From: GCA-2706205 sp964215955
Lineage (GTDB): Bacteria > Bdellovibrionota > Bacteriovoracia > Bacteriovoracales > Bacteriovoracaceae
Assembly: GCA_964215955.1 (NCBI GenBank)
Contig: CAXPDR010000014.1
Span: 186,001 to 250,000 of the forward strand
Length of the DNA stretch: 64,000 bases
Reading direction: 5' to 3'
Shown here: positions 35,158 to 42,826 of the stretch, one piece after another
Position numbering within the stretch: the stretch's first letter is position 1
Layout of the letters: each line of letters opens with the position of its first letter
Program-made: the position numbers and the translations under genes
The notes under the pieces: model-generated
Told to the model about the DNA's origin: nothing
What the model saw: the letters and a program-made list of their open reading frames with translations, nothing else
The model's database searches: none

Positions 35158-35823
35158 TTATATATCTAAAATATCTTTTACAAGATTATCAAAGTTGATG
35201 AGCCCTTTATATTTTTCTGGGGAAGCGACAATTTGTTGGGCCGCCCAGATTGCTCCTGAGGCGAATATTGCTCGATCCTTTGCTTCATGAGTAATTTTAA
35301 TTTTTTCTACTTCACTTTCCATTTCTAAATGATGGTAGCCAACAACATCACCAGTTCTTTCAGCTGTAATTTTAGCTTCTTGGTTAAGCCATTTCTTCCA
35401 AGAGATAGCAGTACCGCTAGGAGAGTCTAGCTTTTGTGTATGGTGAATATCATGAATGGAAAATTGAGCTTTGGGATAGAGTTCTGTTGCCTTTGCCAAA
35501 ATTTCAATCATAGATTTTACTAAATTCATTCCCAAGGAAAAATTATGACCTCTTATCCAAGTAAGACTTTCCTCATTTATTTTAGAAATCCAAGTTTGTT
35601 CCCATTCAAAGCCAGTAGAGCCTGTTATGACAGGCTTTTTGCTTTCAATCAGTAAAGGGATGTATTGGATAAAAGCATCTCCTGGGAGGAAAGAGATGAC
35701 TATATTACATTCCTGTAATGCCTCCATTGAGAGGGGATTTGATGTATTAAATATTATGGTGTCTGGGTGGAGGTCTGCTACTTTTTTACCTGTTTTCCCC
35801 GCACCTAATAAGGCAATTTTCAT
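35158..35823 (-). CDS. dapB: 4-hydroxy-tetrahydrodipicolinate reductase
   Basis: 221 residues, about 50 shorter than E. coli DapB. Rossmann start IALLGAGKTGKKV; the substrate and catalytic block is HDIHHTQKLDSPSGTAIS, where family members have HH..K.D.PSGTA. The shortening lies in the nucleotide-binding half, so cofactor contacts may differ. It reduces the DapA product with NAD(P)H. Three nt separate it from lysC and 10 from dapA. Confidence 0.9.
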   Translation of the reverse strand: MKIALLGAGKTGKKVADLHPDTIIFNTSNPLSMEALQECNIVISFLPGDAFIQYIPLLIESKKPVITGSTGFEWEQTWISKINEESLTWIRGHNFSLGMNLVKSMIEILAKATELYPKAQFSIHDIHHTQKLDSPSGTAISWKKWLNQEAKITAERTGDVVGYHHLEMESEVEKIKITHEAKDRAIFASGAIWAAQQIVASPEKYKGLINFDNLVKDILDI

Positions 35824-35826
35824 TAA

Positions 35827-37170
35827 CTATCCTATAAATTCCTTATGAAGATTTTTAATTGCATTATCTCCATCTTTTTCTGTCACTAATAAATTAAAAT
35901 TAAATTCTGAAGCACCTAAGCATAACATTCTTACGTTTACATCACCGATCGCTGAAAAAATTCTTTTAGCCAAGCCATGTTTTTCAAGCATCTGATTTCC
36001 AATTAAAGAAATAAGTGTGTGACCAGTTTCAGTAATAACTTCACCAATATCATTTAGCTCATTTAAAAACTTATCATGTCTAAGAGTTGTTTCATCTACG
36101 GTAATCGCAATAGAAATTTCTGATGTCGTTACACAGTCGACACTTATTTCATACTTAGTAAAAACTTCAAAGATTTTTCCTATAAAACCATAAGCATTAA
36201 ACATTTTTGGTGTTCTAATTGTTAATAAAGCCTGGTTCGACCTTTTGGCAATGGCCCTTATTAATGGTTTTTCTTCAACTTTATGCTTTATCCAAGTTCC
36301 TTTTTCCTCACTAGCATAACTTGAGCCAACAAAAACTGGAATGTCTTTTCGCATGGCCGGAACTAAAGTTGTAGGATGAAGAATCTTTGCACCATACTGG
36401 GCCATTTCACTTGCTTCATCATAACTGATTTCATGGATTGGTTTGGCATCAGGGCAAATCCTAGGATCTGTTGTTGCTATACCCGCTACATCTGTCCAAA
36501 TTTCTAGGACATCTGCTTTAACACCTTCTGCAAATAAGGCCGCAGAGTAGTCTGAACCACCTCTCCCTAAGGTTGTGGTGGACTCATTTTCATCGGATCC
36601 AATATAGCCCTGACCGACATAAGCTATATCATCTGTAAATTTGAAATAATTATCACATTGATTTTTGATTTTTTCTAGGTTTGGTTTAGCCTTTCCATGG
36701 TTTGAGTCTGTTTTTAAAATATTTCTACTATCAAAAAGGACTATCGTTCTCTCTTCCCAGGTCATTCGTAAAGCTTCTGCATAAAGAATTGAGGAGATTC
36801 TTTCTCCAAAAGAAACCACCCTATCTTTAGCTTTTTCAGAGCATTCTTCAATAAGAAAAATACCTCTAATAAGTGTTTCTAAATTGTTAACTAGTTCTCT
36901 GATTCTTTCTCCGGCCATCTGATCATTGGTTAAATTTTGAAGAATATCAAAGTGATGTTCTCTTATTGTAAAAAGGATTTTCTCACAGGCATTCCAATTA
37001 CCGTTAATGGCTTTGTCTATCAAGTCGTGAAGTTTATCAGTAGTCCCATAAGTGGCAGAAACTAGAGTGATATTTGATTTCTGGGATTTTGAAATTTCTG
37101 CAGACCGCAACATTGCAGCATGGTCTTTCATAGAACTTCCACCAAATTTTGATACGACAACCTTAGACAT
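35827..37170 (-). CDS. lysC: Aspartate kinase, lysine-sensitive type
   Basis: 447 residues, monofunctional with no homoserine dehydrogenase domain. Kinase blocks are VSKFGGSSM (6-14), RVVSFGERISS and TTTLGRGGSDYSAAL; two ACT domains follow from about 300 (LLTIRTPKM, and SLIGNQMLEKHGL). It phosphorylates aspartate, the first step for lysine, methionine and threonine. It heads the operon and is controlled by a lysine riboswitch in its leader; the ACT domains suggest added feedback. Ribosome site TTGGAG. Confidence 0.95.
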   Translation of the reverse strand: MSKVVVSKFGGSSMKDHAAMLRSAEISKSQKSNITLVSATYGTTDKLHDLIDKAINGNWNACEKILFTIREHHFDILQNLTNDQMAGERIRELVNNLETLIRGIFLIEECSEKAKDRVVSFGERISSILYAEALRMTWEERTIVLFDSRNILKTDSNHGKAKPNLEKIKNQCDNYFKFTDDIAYVGQGYIGSDENESTTTLGRGGSDYSAALFAEGVKADVLEIWTDVAGIATTDPRICPDAKPIHEISYDEASEMAQYGAKILHPTTLVPAMRKDIPVFVGSSYASEEKGTWIKHKVEEKPLIRAIAKRSNQALLTIRTPKMFNAYGFIGKIFEVFTKYEISVDCVTTSEISIAITVDETTLRHDKFLNELNDIGEVITETGHTLISLIGNQMLEKHGLAKRIFSAIGDVNVRMLCLGASEFNFNLLVTEKDGDNAIKNLHKEFIG

Positions 37171-37218
37171 CTTAATAACTCCAATTTTTTAGATGTTAAT
37201 ATTAAAGGCCAAATAGAG

Positions 37219-37255
37219 GAAAAAGAAAAGTTAGAATATATTTTATATGACTAAC
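37219..37255 (-). terminator. Attenuator of the lysine riboswitch
   Basis: On the minus strand GTTAG (37251-37255) pairs with CTAAC (37230-37234) around an AT-rich inner stem, followed by TTTTCTTTTT (37220-37229). It starts where the closing stem of the aptamer ends. It would stop transcription before lysC when lysine is bound. Confidence 0.6.
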
Positions 37256-37427
37256 CTTAAAGCTCTCCATACGTTTTGTATGACAGTGTGTTAGATTTAA
37301 CCGATCACACCAGTATAGTACTTGTCTTTGATTGTACTTTACTTCGGCGAATTAACCCTAGACCAATTTCATCGATTCAAGACATCTCAATTGGCTTAAT
37401 GTTAACCGCTCCTCTTTAGGCTTTACA
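37250..37427 (-). promoter_or_regulatory. Lysine riboswitch (L box) aptamer
   Basis: The lysC leader carries conserved L-box blocks in order on the minus strand: AAAGAGGAGCG after CCTAAAG (P1 left arm, 37414-37420), TTCGCCGAAGTA, CTGGTGTGATC and CACTGTCATAC...GTATGGAGAGC, closed by CTTTAAGG (37255-37262, P1 right arm). The order and spacing match the Bacillus lysC element. The rest of the 344-bp gap holds the lysC promoter and the asd start region. Confidence 0.9.
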
Positions 37428-37456
37428 ATCATAAAATAGCAAACAGGATAATTCAA
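37428..37456 (-). promoter_or_regulatory. lysC: lysC promoter
   Basis: Minus-strand TTGAAT (37451-37456), 17-nt spacer and TATGAT (37428-37433). Transcription would begin about 37420, exactly at the left arm of the riboswitch closing stem. Confidence 0.65.
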
Positions 37457-37514
37457 GTTTACAGAAGAAATTTTTCCCTACAGAATATTAAATCATGATT
37501 AAAAGGAGTTCTTG

Positions 37515-38624
37515 ATGAAAAAAGTTGGAATTATTGGTTGGAGAGGAATGGTAGGTTCTGTGTTAATGGAACGAATGAAACAAGAAAATGATTTTGATAA
37601 AATAAAGTCTTTTTTATTTTCTACCTCTCAAAAAGGTGACCAAGCTCCAATTTATCCTAATTGTCATGATAGAATTTTAGACTCAAATTCTTTGGACGAA
37701 CTTAAAGAAATGGAAATTATTATTACCTGTCAAGGTGGGGAATATACAAACGAAATCCATCCACAATTAAGAGACGCTGGTTGGAATGGGATATGGATTG
37801 ATGCAGCCTCAGCCTTGAGGATGAAAGATAATTCTGTAATTGTCTTAGACCCAGTAAATAAAACTCAAATTGAAAATGGATTAAATTCTGGTGTTAAAGA
37901 TTTTATAGGGGGAAATTGCACAGTCTCTCTTATGTTGATGGGACTTGGAGGATTGTTTAGAGAAGGTTTAGTTGAGTGGATGTCGAGCATGACTTACCAA
38001 GCTGCAAGTGGAGCTGGTGCAAGGAATATGATCGAACTTCTTGAGCAAATGAAATTTTTTGGTGATAAATATCTTAACCAAAGACAAAATAATCCAGGAA
38101 CGACAGCATTAGAGTATGAAAAAATCATGAGTGATAACTTTCATAATGATAAGTTCCCTAAGGAACAATTTGGTCACCCTTTGGCTTTATCTTTATTGCC
38201 TTGGATTGATGTAAAAATGGATAATGGTCAATCAAAAGAGGAATGGAAAGCCCAAGTAGAAGCTAATAAAATTTTAGGTACAAAAGATATTATTCCTATC
38301 GATGGTACTTGCGTGAGAGTTGCTTCTCTGAGATGTCATTCTCAGGCATTTACTATAAAATTAAAAAAGTCTGTGGACTTAAAAACCGTTGAAGAGATTA
38401 TAAAATCTTCAAATGAGTGGGTTAACTTTGTTGAAAATGAAAAAGAAACAACATTAAGTGATCTTACTCCTGCAAAAGTAAGTGGAACTTTGAGCATTCC
38501 TGTAGGTCGAGTTAGAAAAATGACAATCGGGGATGATTATTTAAATGCTTATTCAATAGGGGATCAATTACTTTGGGGAGCTGCAGAACCATTAAGAAGG
38601 ACTTTACTCCTCGCCATTGGGTAA
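37515..38624 (+). CDS. asd: Aspartate-semialdehyde dehydrogenase
   Basis: 369 residues from ATG 37515 with AAGGAG (37503-37508); a TTG directly before it is not needed. GIIGWRGMVGS binds NADP, catalytic C135 is in GGNCTVSLMLMG, and RVASLRCHSQAF carries the active-site His. The size and GGNCTVSLM block are those of the gamma/enterobacterial type. It reduces aspartyl phosphate to the semialdehyde for DapA. It is divergent from lysC and not under the riboswitch. The 3' end overlaps the convergent kinase gene by 21 nt. Confidence 0.94.
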   Translation: MKKVGIIGWRGMVGSVLMERMKQENDFDKIKSFLFSTSQKGDQAPIYPNCHDRILDSNSLDELKEMEIIITCQGGEYTNEIHPQLRDAGWNGIWIDAASALRMKDNSVIVLDPVNKTQIENGLNSGVKDFIGGNCTVSLMLMGLGGLFREGLVEWMSSMTYQAASGAGARNMIELLEQMKFFGDKYLNQRQNNPGTTALEYEKIMSDNFHNDKFPKEQFGHPLALSLLPWIDVKMDNGQSKEEWKAQVEANKILGTKDIIPIDGTCVRVASLRCHSQAFTIKLKKSVDLKTVEEIIKSSNEWVNFVENEKETTLSDLTPAKVSGTLSIPVGRVRKMTIGDDYLNAYSIGDQLLWGAAEPLRRTLLLAIG

Positions 38625-40187
38625 GTTTAACAAAAATATAGTTTTTCCGGGAGCACTCTGAACGGATAAAGACCCATTATGTTGTTTCGCAATTTTTTGA
38701 CTCATCGATAGTCCTAAGCCTGTTCCACTTCCTACTTCTTTTGTTGTAAAAAATGGATCCATTATTTTAACTAATAACTCCTGTGGAATTCCAGGACCAT
38801 TATCCATAACCGATATACTAGTAAAACTAGGTGAGGAATCAACGACAATTTGAATCTGTTTGGTTGGTTGTTTTACCTCCATTAGGGCATCAAATGCGTT
38901 ATTTAGAAGGTTAATGATTATTCTTGATATCTCAACTCTTCTGCACAAGACAGCACTTCCAGAAGCATTATTTGTATAAATAATCTCAATCCCATTTCTT
39001 TTGAATTTTTGTTCTGATAAATAAATTGCATCCTTTATTAGGTCATCTGTAAAAACTTTTTTAAAGGGTGCATTTTCGTCATTTCGAGAAAGATTTTTTA
39101 GACTCTGAATTATATTGGTTATTCGGATGATAACATTGTTGATATTTTCACTGGATTTTAAAACTTCCTCAGATGTTAGTTTTTCTTTATTGGCCAATCT
39201 TTTCAGTTTTATAGCATGGCCTTGAATAATTGTTAGTGGGTTGTTGATCTCATGAGCAATACTTCCTGCCATTTCGCCTAGGCTTGAAAGTCTTGAGGTT
39301 TCAAGAGTATTTGCTTTTTGAATATTTAACTTTTTGGAAATATTATAATAAGTATATGCAAATAATATAAATAAACTTACCAGAATGATATTAATCTTAC
39401 TCATCAATTTTAATAAATTTTCTTCTAAATCATCATAGTTTGGATAAACTTTAAAGTAGGGAGAACCATTTAGGTTTTGAAGGTGTGCTGAACTAATCTT
39501 TCTAAAAATTTCGTTTTTGTTCTTTTGTTTTTTTCTAGTAACTATAGTGTTATTCATTTTAGCTAGATCTAGTTTTAATCCAGTGATATCCCTAAATCTT
39601 TGAACAATTGGATTTAGGTTTGTTATGATGGCAAAGTAGTTTGTAGCGTTAAACATATCATCCATAATTGGATAAATTGAAATCTGTCTGACGTTTAAAT
39701 CTGCTGTTATAATGAAATCACTAGTAGTTATTTCATTATTTTTTACATGTTTTAAAATTTTTATAAAATTTTCATTTTTTACATTAAAAACTTTTTGGGT
39801 CTCATAGGTGTTGTATTGGTTTAACAGGTTGAGTTCTTTATCATATGTGATAAAAAACTCACTTCCAAATTGGTTTTTAGTCGCGTTGGAGAGCCCAATT
39901 AATCGTCCCTCCCATTTTTCTTTTTGAAATAAATCTTTCTGTAGAAGTTTATACGTATTACCATCAAGCCAGGTTTCTGTAAGATTATTTAACTCATTCG
40001 TATTTAATGAAATAATTTTATCTAATAATCTAGTTTGCTCTTTAATCGATTGATTTTCAAAATGGATTGAAATTTCATTTTTAATGAAGTTGGTAATGAT
40101 AAAAGTTAGAAGAAGGCTTATAAAAATCAATCCTGATGCTTTTATCAGAAAGTCTTCTTTTTTGAAATTAACAATATTTTTGCTCAT
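38604..40187 (-). CDS. Membrane sensor histidine kinase
   Basis: 527 residues: helix 1 about 17-34, an extracytoplasmic sensor of about 225 residues, helix 2 about 265-282, then HisKA with IAHEINNPL (H312) and HATPase with NLLNNAFDAL, MDNGPGIP and GTGLGLS. The sensor part (YNTYETQKVF, ISIYPIMDD) has the length of a double-Cache type but the match is weak. No receiver domain and no adjacent response regulator, so the partner is elsewhere. HEINNPL-type kinases are often NtrB-like. Confidence 0.9.
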   Translation of the reverse strand: MSKNIVNFKKEDFLIKASGLIFISLLLTFIITNFIKNEISIHFENQSIKEQTRLLDKIISLNTNELNNLTETWLDGNTYKLLQKDLFQKEKWEGRLIGLSNATKNQFGSEFFITYDKELNLLNQYNTYETQKVFNVKNENFIKILKHVKNNEITTSDFIITADLNVRQISIYPIMDDMFNATNYFAIITNLNPIVQRFRDITGLKLDLAKMNNTIVTRKKQKNKNEIFRKISSAHLQNLNGSPYFKVYPNYDDLEENLLKLMSKINIILVSLFILFAYTYYNISKKLNIQKANTLETSRLSSLGEMAGSIAHEINNPLTIIQGHAIKLKRLANKEKLTSEEVLKSSENINNVIIRITNIIQSLKNLSRNDENAPFKKVFTDDLIKDAIYLSEQKFKRNGIEIIYTNNASGSAVLCRRVEISRIIINLLNNAFDALMEVKQPTKQIQIVVDSSPSFTSISVMDNGPGIPQELLVKIMDPFFTTKEVGSGTGLGLSMSQKIAKQHNGSLSVQSAPGKTIFLLNLPNGEE

Positions 40188-40407
40188 ATGGTCTCTACTT
40201 TCACTATTGCTAATCGGAATAGAGGATGAAAATTTTGAGGGTTTATTAACAAATTTTTTAAAATTTCCCTCCTAAGTTATTGATATCTCATTGTTTGTGA
40301 AAGCTTTAGATAATTTCAAAGAAGCCAACTCTAAAGATTTTACGCTATGCGTTGCTTGTTTGCTAATCATCTGGTAGAAACCCGAAAAACTTATCCAAGG
40401 CCATAAA

Positions 40408-41508
40408 ATGAAATTTACATTTAATACACTTGTGCTTATGCAATTAGGAATTTTTGCAACTAGCGCTTTTGCAAATGATCAAATTAATGAAAAAAGAGTT
40501 TCTGATGCAATTAGTAGTTTCAGTAAAGGAAATGCAACCGCTTTTTGTAAATTCCCTGGGCTAAAACCAATGGGAACAAGAGATGAAGATCGTTTTTTTA
40601 TCACAAGATATGAGCTTAATGATTTTATTTTTGATGTTAAGTATCCATACAAAGGCAATCGCAACAAACCAATGCTAGTTGGTGTAAATAAAGAAATTAG
40701 TATTCCTGCTAGAAAGTCAGGTCGAGCTTTTTTCTTTAATTTTCAAAATAGTTCACCTTCTGAGAAAAGAATTATAGAAAAATACGGTATAGGAAATAGT
40801 CAAACTGGTTATAATCATATTTATTGTTCACCTCTCTATGGTGAAAAACTTATTTCCCTTGATACGGATACTGTCCATATAAACATGCACCCGCACACAA
40901 GTTATGATCGTAATGGAGTAACAAAAGAATCAGCGCAAAGACTTGTTGATGATTCAAGTTATGAAAGTGTCGTATTACTTGAAACCCCTAGGATGAAAAA
41001 ATGGGGTGTTAACGTTTATGAAATAAAAACAAAGATAAATGAAGAAACTAAACTTTATACAGCTCCAGGTGGGAATGGAAACTTCCAGATTAGACAGGAT
41101 GATTTAAATGTTACCTACACTGGTGGTTATGTGAATTTCTGTATTGCAAGTAATTCGAAGTCATTATTAGCAGACTTCTTACAACAATCTAGAGGTGGGA
41201 AATTAACTATTACTTTTGATGCTCAAGGTTTAATGGGCCAGCAACGTCCATGGGGCGATTATGATGAAATTAGCCTTAAGTATATATCTTACTTGAAGGA
41301 TTTGTTCGATAATTCTCCTAAAGAAGGTGAAAAATTTAAAAATGGACAAATCAAATTTTACAAAAAAAGATTCGCAAGAAACGAGATTAAACCACTTTTT
41401 AGTACCGTTAAATTTAGCTTTGTTTCAAATGGTGTCAACCATACAGAAATATTGAAAGGTACAGGGGATAAGAACTTCGAGTTCGAAATAAAATATATCA
41501 ATGAATAG
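40408..41508 (+). CDS. Exported protein of unknown function
   Basis: 366 residues with a signal peptide ending TSAFA and four Cys in the mature chain (CKFPG, YCSPL, NFCIA). Beta-rich segments and a His-rich stretch INMHPHTSYD are visible. No membrane helix and no recognised domain. The 220-bp region upstream, shared with the divergent kinase gene, holds short AT-rich repeats only. Ribosome site AAGG. Periplasmic location is inferred. Confidence 0.7.
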   Translation: MKFTFNTLVLMQLGIFATSAFANDQINEKRVSDAISSFSKGNATAFCKFPGLKPMGTRDEDRFFITRYELNDFIFDVKYPYKGNRNKPMLVGVNKEISIPARKSGRAFFFNFQNSSPSEKRIIEKYGIGNSQTGYNHIYCSPLYGEKLISLDTDTVHINMHPHTSYDRNGVTKESAQRLVDDSSYESVVLLETPRMKKWGVNVYEIKTKINEETKLYTAPGGNGNFQIRQDDLNVTYTGGYVNFCIASNSKSLLADFLQQSRGGKLTITFDAQGLMGQQRPWGDYDEISLKYISYLKDLFDNSPKEGEKFKNGQIKFYKKRFARNEIKPLFSTVKFSFVSNGVNHTEILKGTGDKNFEFEIKYINE

Positions 41509-41561
41509 TTGATATAGTAACTAGGGAAAAAACTTTAGCTATAATCATCAGATATTTTTAG

Positions 41562-41567
41562 TATAAT
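41562..41567 (+). promoter_or_regulatory. -10 box of the 41575 gene, probably leaderless
   Basis: A perfect TATAAT lies 7 nt before ATG 41575, and no Shine-Dalgarno exists. No convincing -35 is seen at 16-18 nt. Confidence 0.4.
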
Positions 41568-41574
41568 ATTTTGT

Positions 41575-42636
41575 ATGAATAAGTTATTGTTTTTTCCGTT
41601 GTTATTTTCCATTTCTCTAAATGTATACTCCAAAACATTTTCTATTGATAAAATTAACGTTAGGTCTGGTATAAATATTGATGTCGTTGATGCTAAAGAT
41701 TTAAAGGCCAGGGTATTCGGTTACGAGATAGGTATTCTTTTAGAAGACGAAGTTGCAAATGATCTTAAATTATTTTTTGATGCTAGTGCTATTTTAGAAA
41801 AAGGTAGCAATGAAGTTGTTGCAGGAGTTTCTGAGTTTGAACCTACCGAAGACTTAACTTTAAATGCTGGAGGAATTAGTTATGCTCCTATTAAACTTTT
41901 AGAGTTTAGGGCCGGAGCTTTAAACCAAGGAGATTATTATTCACCCCTTCTAATTGGAGCCAATGCATTTACTGCTGTGGAAGAGAAACTTATTTTAGGC
42001 CCAGTCTATTTTAAGGCCATGCAATCCATTCCAAATAATAGTAGATTATCGCAAAAAATTGGAGAAACTTTAGATTCTGGAACTCCTTATTTTGGTATGG
42101 AAACCTTGGGGTTAAAACTTGGAAAAAAAGACTTTTTCAAATTAGAAGTTTCTCATTTTCAATACAAAGATTTATCTAATAATATCGCAGAGCAATCCAA
42201 TATTTTAGGTAATTCAATTGAAGGTAGTGGTGATAACTCTGAGTTTCTTTATGACTTTGATGGACTTAATTTAATGTTAGATAGCAGAGTTTTATTTTCC
42301 GGTTTTCAACTTGGGCTCTATGGTCAGTATCTATACAATGATAAGGCTCCAGATGGTAGAAATAAGGGATATCTTGGCCAATTAAGATTTGGGACCTTAT
42401 CTCACATTTTAATTATTGAAGGCTTTAAAAATGAAAGCGATACTGCCCCTGCTTTTTATAACTCTAAATATTATGGACATAATAATTTTGAGGGGGCTGC
42501 AATTGGTTATCAAATGATTGGCAAGACGTTACGTTTTCATCTTAAATATTATGACTTAAAATTAATAGAACAAAGTGCTCTTCAAGAAGATTCTTCTATT
42601 TTTAATCTCAAATTTAGCAAACATTATAGATTTTAA
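41575..42636 (+). CDS. Outer-membrane beta-barrel protein, porin-like
   Basis: 353 residues with a signal peptide ending VYS. Alternating strands (FDASAILEKG, GYEIGILLED, FQLGLYGQYLY, LRFHLKYYDLKL) and a C-terminal HYRF with terminal Phe mark an outer-membrane barrel of perhaps 14-16 strands. Family not recognised. It has no partner genes. It appears to be translated from a leaderless mRNA, since TATAAT is 7 nt ahead of the ATG. Confidence 0.7.
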   Translation: MNKLLFFPLLFSISLNVYSKTFSIDKINVRSGINIDVVDAKDLKARVFGYEIGILLEDEVANDLKLFFDASAILEKGSNEVVAGVSEFEPTEDLTLNAGGISYAPIKLLEFRAGALNQGDYYSPLLIGANAFTAVEEKLILGPVYFKAMQSIPNNSRLSQKIGETLDSGTPYFGMETLGLKLGKKDFFKLEVSHFQYKDLSNNIAEQSNILGNSIEGSGDNSEFLYDFDGLNLMLDSRVLFSGFQLGLYGQYLYNDKAPDGRNKGYLGQLRFGTLSHILIIEGFKNESDTAPAFYNSKYYGHNNFEGAAIGYQMIGKTLRFHLKYYDLKLIEQSALQEDSSIFNLKFSKHYRF

Positions 42637-42642
42637 TATTGT

Positions 42643-42674
42643 GTAAAAAACTTTTACATGTAAAAGATTTTTAC
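42643..42674 (+). terminator. Long AT-rich inverted repeat, possible terminator
   Basis: 15-nt arms GTAAAAAACTTTTAC (42643-42657) and GTAAAAGATTTTTAC (42660-42674) pair with one mismatch around AT, 7 nt after the barrel gene. The inner CTTTTACATGTAAAAG is a perfect palindrome. With few G-C pairs and the T run inside the stem it is a weak terminator, so an operator is also possible. Confidence 0.45.
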
Positions 42675-42709
42675 AAAGTAAGGATATTTTGTTTATTAAC
42701 TTAATTTAA

Positions 42710-42760
42710 CTTATCTACCTAATTTAAATAGGTTGTAGGATTTTAAATTTTGTAGATAAG
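42710..42760 (+). repeat. Inverted repeat in leader of the large lipoprotein gene
   Basis: Perfect 9-bp arms CTTATCTAC (42710-42718) and GTAGATAAG (42752-42760), with flanking AA/TT bases extending the pairing, enclose a smaller CCTA/TAGG dyad (42718-42732). It lies 66 nt upstream of the ATG at 42827. Regulatory role unknown. Confidence 0.45.
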
Positions 42761-42826
42761 GTTAAGACTTTGGTCCGAAACTTGCTCTATTACTACTGAG
42801 TTTAATATTTAGAGTGTGAGAGTTTT

